Shown piece after piece: positions 6,249 through 6,418 of a DNA stretch of 6,418 nucleotides. The notes under the pieces were generated by a model. That model had not been told where the DNA came from. It worked only from the letters and a program-made list of their open reading frames with translations, and did no database searches. This DNA comes from Bacillota bacterium (GTDB lineage: Bacteria > Bacillota > Dethiobacteria > DTU022). Location of the stretch: the NCBI GenBank assembly GCA_012727685.1, contig JAAYGO010000132.1, positions 1 to 6,418 on the forward strand, given 5' to 3'. Position numbers and translations under genes: made by a program. Every line of letters starts with the position of its first letter. Within the stretch, counting starts at the first letter, position 1.

Positions 6249-6278
6249 ATTATACTAGAAGCTTAAGAGCGTCGTAAA
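6249..6278 (-). promoter_or_regulatory. Probable promoter of the aldolase-like gene
   Basis: A perfect TATAAT lies at 6254-6249 on the minus strand, with TTTACG (6278-6273, four of six matches to TTGACA) 18 bp upstream. Transcription would start near 6242, at the outer end of the leader inverted repeat, giving an untranslated leader of about 100 nt. The -10 element overlaps the stop codon of the partial upstream reading frame. Confidence 0.6.
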
Positions 6279-6418
6279 GGGGAGCAGAAGCAGAGCCATT
6301 TGCGTTGTAACAAAAATCATTTAAACGAAACAAGATATTTCTTAACTCTGCTGAAGCAGCAGCAAATAAGAACGGGTCTTTAACGTTAAATCGACCATAG
6401 ACCTTACAAGTATTACCA
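6250..6418 (-). CDS. 3' end of an unrecognised gene, truncated by the window edge
   Basis: An open frame of 55 codons enters from the right edge and ends at TAA 6252-6250. The visible residues include GNTCKVYGRFNVKDPF, then an alanine-rich helix-like segment (LFAAASAELRNILFRLNDF), and the end ASAPLYDALKLLV. The composition looks protein-like, and no stop occurs in a stretch that is clearly more AT-rich than the neighbouring genes, so I read it as a real C-terminus. It contains no ATG, so it must begin outside the window. I recognise no family. The base composition could reflect transferred or mobile DNA, but no transposase motif can be seen in the fragment. Confidence 0.5.
   Translation of the reverse strand, partial: GNTCKVYGRFNVKDPFLFAAASAELRNILFRLNDFCYNANGSASAPLYDALKLLV

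Noticed and set aside
1..6418. CRISPR arrays, tRNA, rRNA, insertion sequences or a defence system
   Set aside because: No regularly spaced direct repeats, tRNA cloverleaf, rRNA-like segment, transposase motif or known defence domain was seen on either strand.

Overview
The window looks like chromosomal DNA of a fairly GC-rich member of the Firmicutes, probably of class Clostridia. The support is a Gram-positive type LexA operator (CGAAC-N4-GTTYC), strong AGGAGG-like ribosome binding sites, and an hflX gene directly followed by a YnbB-family PLP enzyme, a pairing also found in Bacillus (ynbA-ynbB). This assignment rests on gene content and signals only; no species can be named.

Layout from left to right. 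Bases 1-76 hold a compact lexA promoter with an SOS box; lexA (77-685) runs rightward. Everything else is on the minus strand. The YnbB-like enzyme (682-1953) converges on lexA so tightly that the two stop codons share the palindrome TTAA at 682-685. It overlaps the end of hflX (1946-3274) by 8 bases, so hflX and ynbB form a coupled two-gene operon. A well-formed sigma-A type promoter (TTGAAC-17-TATGAT, 3338-3310) and a strong Shine-Dalgarno sequence precede hflX, but the only plausible start beside that site is a non-canonical codon, probably ATC. Next is an unrecognised 475-residue protein with a long central coiled coil (3350-4777). A 114-bp gap separates it from a 416-residue tandem class II aldolase/adducin protein (4892-6142) whose second domain appears to have lost its metal site. 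Upstream of that gene is a leader with a long imperfect inverted repeat starting close to the predicted transcription start. The window ends in the AT-rich 3' end of an unrecognised gene (6250-6418).

The genes do not form one pathway. LexA is the SOS repressor and probably represses itself here. HflX is a ribosome-associated GTPase, and YnbB-like enzymes are PLP proteins of unsettled function encoded beside it. The aldolase-family protein is probably a small-molecule carbon enzyme with its own promoter. The coiled-coil protein is the least explained intact gene. No rRNA, tRNA, CRISPR array or recognisable insertion sequence was seen, and no gene-free stretch exceeds 300 bases.
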